A DNA stretch of 7,535 nt from Candidatus Zhuqueibacterota bacterium RBG_16_48_16 (GTDB lineage: Bacteria > Zhuqueibacterota > Zhuqueibacteria > Residuimicrobiales > Sediminimicrobiaceae): the NCBI GenBank assembly GCA_001771235.1, contig METF01000157.1, positions 1 through 7,535 on the forward strand, read 5' to 3'. Positions 5,087 to 7,535 of the stretch are shown one piece after another. Below the pieces are notes generated by a model, which searched no databases, was not told the DNA's origin, and saw nothing but the letters and a program-made list of their open reading frames with translations. Position numbers and translations under genes: made by a program. How positions within the stretch are numbered: position 1 is the first letter of the stretch; each line of letters begins with the position of its first letter.

Positions 5087-6085
5087 TCACCTCAGCTCTC
5101 GCACGGTCACGTTCCCATCACCGGTAGTGACACGTATCCAACCATCACCATCACCGAGAACCGTCGACAGGTGATTCTTTTTCTTTTTATAATCGCTCTG
5201 GCCGGGAACATCACATCGAATACTCCCATCGTCCGTATCGATTTCAACCCGGGCAGAGATGTCTCTCCCCAGCCTTAACAGTACGTCTCCGTCCTCGGTG
5301 GAAATTTCACATCGAATCTCATCGGCCTTTTGAACGCCAAGAATGACATCCCCGTCTTGTGTCGTACATTCGAATTCGGCAACGCTCACATCATCCAGGC
5401 GCGCATCGCCATCTTCCAGCTTTAAATCGAAATCTCCGCTCAGCTCACGTCCGGTGATATCCCCATCCTCCAGGCGGATTTTACACGCCGTAAAAATGCA
5501 GCCATTCATCCTGACGTCACCGTCTTCAGCCGAGAGAGTTAAAACACCTTTAAAGTCATTCAGTGAAATATCGCCATCCTCGAGGCGAATTACAGCATCA
5601 TCGGATCGAGTATTCCGCAACTCCACATCTCCATCCTCGCAGTCGATATGAATGACACTGTTCCAATCATTAATGAAAAGATTCCCATCTTTTCCGTTTA
5701 AATCCAGATCCAGAAAAGCCGGCGCTTGAATGGTATATTCATACTCGTATTGCCGGTGGAAATGAATGCCGGTAGAAATAGTGCCCGTCTCCTTGCCGGT
5801 GACATAGATATCATTTCCGCTTTGGCTGAATTCCACATCAAAGTCTCGCTTTCCGCCTGTTCCGACAGTGCCATAAGATGCCCGATAATGCACTTTGATC
5901 TCGACCGCATCTTTATCCCATGAATTTAAAGTGACATTGCCATCCCCATGCTTGAGATGCAGAACCGTTCCTTTGTGTGCATCGAACGAACGAGAAATGT
6001 CTTTCTTTATCTCGCGTCCCTGGCCGGATAAGGGAAGGGAAACGATACACAGAAGGATGAGCGCAGAAATCGATTTTTTCATCAT
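5087..6085 (-). CDS. Exported DUF4097 beta-repeat protein with Asp-Gly repeats
   Basis: The protein has 332 residues. Two ATGs in tandem (6085 and 6082) follow AAGGAG (6094-6089); the second has the better spacing of six bases, so the true length may be 331. Residues 1-23 are a Sec signal peptide (hydrophobic core ALILLCIVSLPLS). There is no lipobox cysteine. The mature protein is a DUF4097-type stack of short beta strands, each marked by an (E/D/Q)DG(D/N) turn. Asp-Gly pairs start at residues 48, 133, 151, 170, 188, 207, 225, 244, 265, 286, 312 and 323. From 133 to 244 the spacing alternates 18 and 19 residues, pointing to a regular right-handed beta-helix or solenoid with a stacked Asp ladder. 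DUF4097 proteins are annotated as putative adhesins, often in envelope-stress or anti-sigma contexts; no sigma or anti-sigma partner is here. The role is unknown. Confidence 0.92.
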   Translation of the reverse strand: MMKKSISALILLCIVSLPLSGQGREIKKDISRSFDAHKGTVLHLKHGDGNVTLNSWDKDAVEIKVHYRASYGTVGTGGKRDFDVEFSQSGNDIYVTGKETGTISTGIHFHRQYEYEYTIQAPAFLDLDLNGKDGNLFINDWNSVIHIDCEDGDVELRNTRSDDAVIRLEDGDISLNDFKGVLTLSAEDGDVRMNGCIFTACKIRLEDGDITGRELSGDFDLKLEDGDARLDDVSVAEFECTTQDGDVILGVQKADEIRCEISTEDGDVLLRLGRDISARVEIDTDDGSIRCDVPGQSDYKKKKNHLSTVLGDGDGWIRVTTGDGNVTVRELR

Positions 6086-6179
6086 CGGCTCCTTTTAAAT
6101 TTACTACGACGAATTTAGCAGGTGGTACGGAGCGAGAGAAGATGAGTTTCACAACGCAGATGAGAATTTGCTTTACAAA

Positions 6180-7499
6180 TCACTCCTTTCCCGGAACCGG
6201 CACCGCTTTGTTAATCTGCACCGACCCCCAGGCGAACGAATCCGGCCCTAATTTCAAGCTCGATTCCATCGCCTCATCCCAGGTCACTTCCCTGCCGGTG
6301 TAGGCGGACATTCTGCCCATAATAGCGGACAGCGTGGAGATAGCGGTATTCTCGGCTTCGTTGATCGGCTTGTTTGTGCGAATGGCCGTCACCAGGTCGA
6401 TGTGTTCCTGAACGTAAGGCGACACCTTGACCTCCCCGCCTTCTTCACCGGATTTACCTTTTGGATAAGCATAGCTCCAGACGACCGAGCCATCGCGTTT
6501 GTACAAGGTATTCTGACAATTTGAAGAGCCTTTTGTGCCCATGATAAACTCTGACACATTATTCGTACAGCCGTTTATCTGGCGGCACATGCTGTGGAGG
6601 TGCATGCCATTTTCATAAATAAAGTCGGTGCTAAAAAAATCAAACTGATCGCCGGTCACTCTTCTCTGGCGCGCTCCAAAACTCACCGCCTTAATCGGGT
6701 AAAAACCCGTGAACCAATTGATGACATCGATGTTGTGAACGTGCTGCTCGACTATATGGTCGCCCGACAGCCAGCACCAGTTGACCCAATCCCGGATCAT
6801 GGCCTCCATTTCGCTCCACGAGCGTTGCGGCGACCGGTACCAAAGTTGTCCCTGGTTCCAACAGGCATTTGCCGAAACGATATCGCCGATTGCCCCGGAG
6901 GCAATTTTCTTGTAGGTTTCAACATAGTCTCTTTGATGCCTTCTTTGCGTACCCGTAACAACGCAAAGGCCCAACGGCTCCGCTTTCCTGGCCGTCGTCA
7001 TCACGGATCGAGCGCCGACGGGATCCACTGCTACGGGCTTTTCCATAAAAACGTTTTTTCGGGCATTGATCGCCGCTTCGAAATGAGCTGGCCGAAAATA
7101 CGGAGGCGTCGCGAGCAAGACAATGTCCACGCCGGAGTCGATCAGTTTTTGATACGCATCAAAGCCGATAAAACAGTTTTCATCGGCCACCTCGGCGTTC
7201 CCCTCCGTTTTTAACGTCTGGCGGCACCTGTCGAGTCGGTCGTTGAAAACATCTGCCAGAGCCGTTATCCTGAGATTCGGCCCGGAGCTCAAAAAATCCA
7301 GCGCCGCGCCGGTTCCTCTGCCGCCGCAACCGACCAGGCCGGCTTTGAGCTCGGGGCCATCAGGAGCCTGGTCGAGCAATGGCGGCACGTTTACAGCGGC
7401 GGTCGATGTGCCCTGTCTGCCACAAGCGATTATGAAAGCTCCCGCGGCGGTAACAGTTCCAATAAATTTTCGCCGATTTACTGTGTTTTCTTCACTCAT
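6180..7499 (-). CDS. Tat-exported lipoprotein-type Gfo/Idh/MocA family oxidoreductase
   Basis: The 439-residue protein starts at ATG 7499 behind GGAGAAGGATT; a TACAAT at 7524-7519 could be a -10 element, its -35 lying beyond the window. The N-terminus has NRRKFIG (8-14), a twin-arginine motif, then a hydrophobic stretch ending in IIAC with Cys26, so it should be exported folded, with its cofactor, and lipid-anchored. The NAD(P)-binding Rossmann motif is GLVGCGGRGTG (54-64). The family EKP motif is at 153-155 (FMEKPVAVDP), and the catalytic region EQHVHNIDVINW is at 251-262 with His253, His255 and Asp258. Relatives oxidise or reduce sugars, inositols and similar polyols, and GH109 glycosidases share the fold. 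The substrate cannot be told from sequence. The following gene (5087-6085) lies 94 bp downstream, close enough for cotranscription but without an obvious functional link. Confidence 0.95.
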   Translation of the reverse strand: MSEENTVNRRKFIGTVTAAGAFIIACGRQGTSTAAVNVPPLLDQAPDGPELKAGLVGCGGRGTGAALDFLSSGPNLRITALADVFNDRLDRCRQTLKTEGNAEVADENCFIGFDAYQKLIDSGVDIVLLATPPYFRPAHFEAAINARKNVFMEKPVAVDPVGARSVMTTARKAEPLGLCVVTGTQRRHQRDYVETYKKIASGAIGDIVSANACWNQGQLWYRSPQRSWSEMEAMIRDWVNWCWLSGDHIVEQHVHNIDVINWFTGFYPIKAVSFGARQRRVTGDQFDFFSTDFIYENGMHLHSMCRQINGCTNNVSEFIMGTKGSSNCQNTLYKRDGSVVWSYAYPKGKSGEEGGEVKVSPYVQEHIDLVTAIRTNKPINEAENTAISTLSAIMGRMSAYTGREVTWDEAMESSLKLGPDSFAWGSVQINKAVPVPGKE

Positions 7500-7535
7500 A
7501 ATCCTTCTCCTTTTTTATATTGTACTTGGTGGCTG

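Noticed and set aside
6166..6180. Small inverted repeat ATTTG/CAAAT at the end of the oxidoreductase gene as terminator
   Set aside because: Only five A/T-rich pairs, overlapping the stop codon and without a T-tract. It is too weak.
6594..7214. 206-residue plus-strand open frame
   Set aside because: It is antisense to the conserved Rossmann and EKP region of the oxidoreductase gene and has no family features.

Overview
This 7.5 kb window holds five substantial protein genes, one decayed gene fragment and an unusually repeat-rich set of intergenic spacers. The genes suggest a Gram-negative, free-living heterotroph of moderate GC content. Evidence: a Sec-exported alkaline phosphatase, a Tat-type lipoprotein oxidoreductase of the Gfo/Idh/MocA group, and an exported DUF4097 beta-repeat protein. 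The dispersed palindromes of the TGTCATTGCGAG and CCTGACAGGGTT types are, from memory, common in Bacteroidota/Calditrichota/KSB1-like and some Chloroflexota genomes. The phylum is an inference and cannot be settled from this window.

Layout. Positions 1-758 (+) carry the 3' part of a membrane-anchored extracytoplasmic protein that enters from outside the window. Positions 748-915 are a 24-unit heptanucleotide array in which the first half and the second half are inverted relative to each other. It lies between two convergent genes. Positions 985-2628 (-) encode a DUF2235 alpha/beta-hydrolase with two C-terminal membrane helices. Positions 2999-4207 (-) encode a complete classical alkaline phosphatase starting at GTG. 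It is bracketed by two copies of a 99-bp repeat in opposite orientation (2827-2925 and 4300-4398, 95/99 identical). Positions 4515-5086 have no intact gene but hold a candidate small RNA on the minus strand (about 4662-4757) and a 48-codon remnant of a GxxExxY-family gene (4870-5016, -). Positions 5087-6085 (-) encode a secreted DUF4097 protein with a dozen Asp-Gly repeats. Positions 6180-7499 (-) encode a Tat/lipobox oxidoreductase of the Gfo/Idh/MocA family.

The genes do not form one obvious pathway. Four proteins appear to act at or beyond the inner membrane (phosphate release from esters, sugar-type oxidoreduction, a beta-repeat surface or periplasmic protein, an anchored hydrolase). Only the 6180-7499 and 5087-6085 pair is close enough (94 bp) to be cotranscribed. 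No phage, CRISPR, toxin-antitoxin or secretion-system gene set is visible. The strongest candidates for undescribed biology are the inverted heptamer array, the candidate C-rich-loop sRNA, and the inverted repeat pair around the phosphatase gene.
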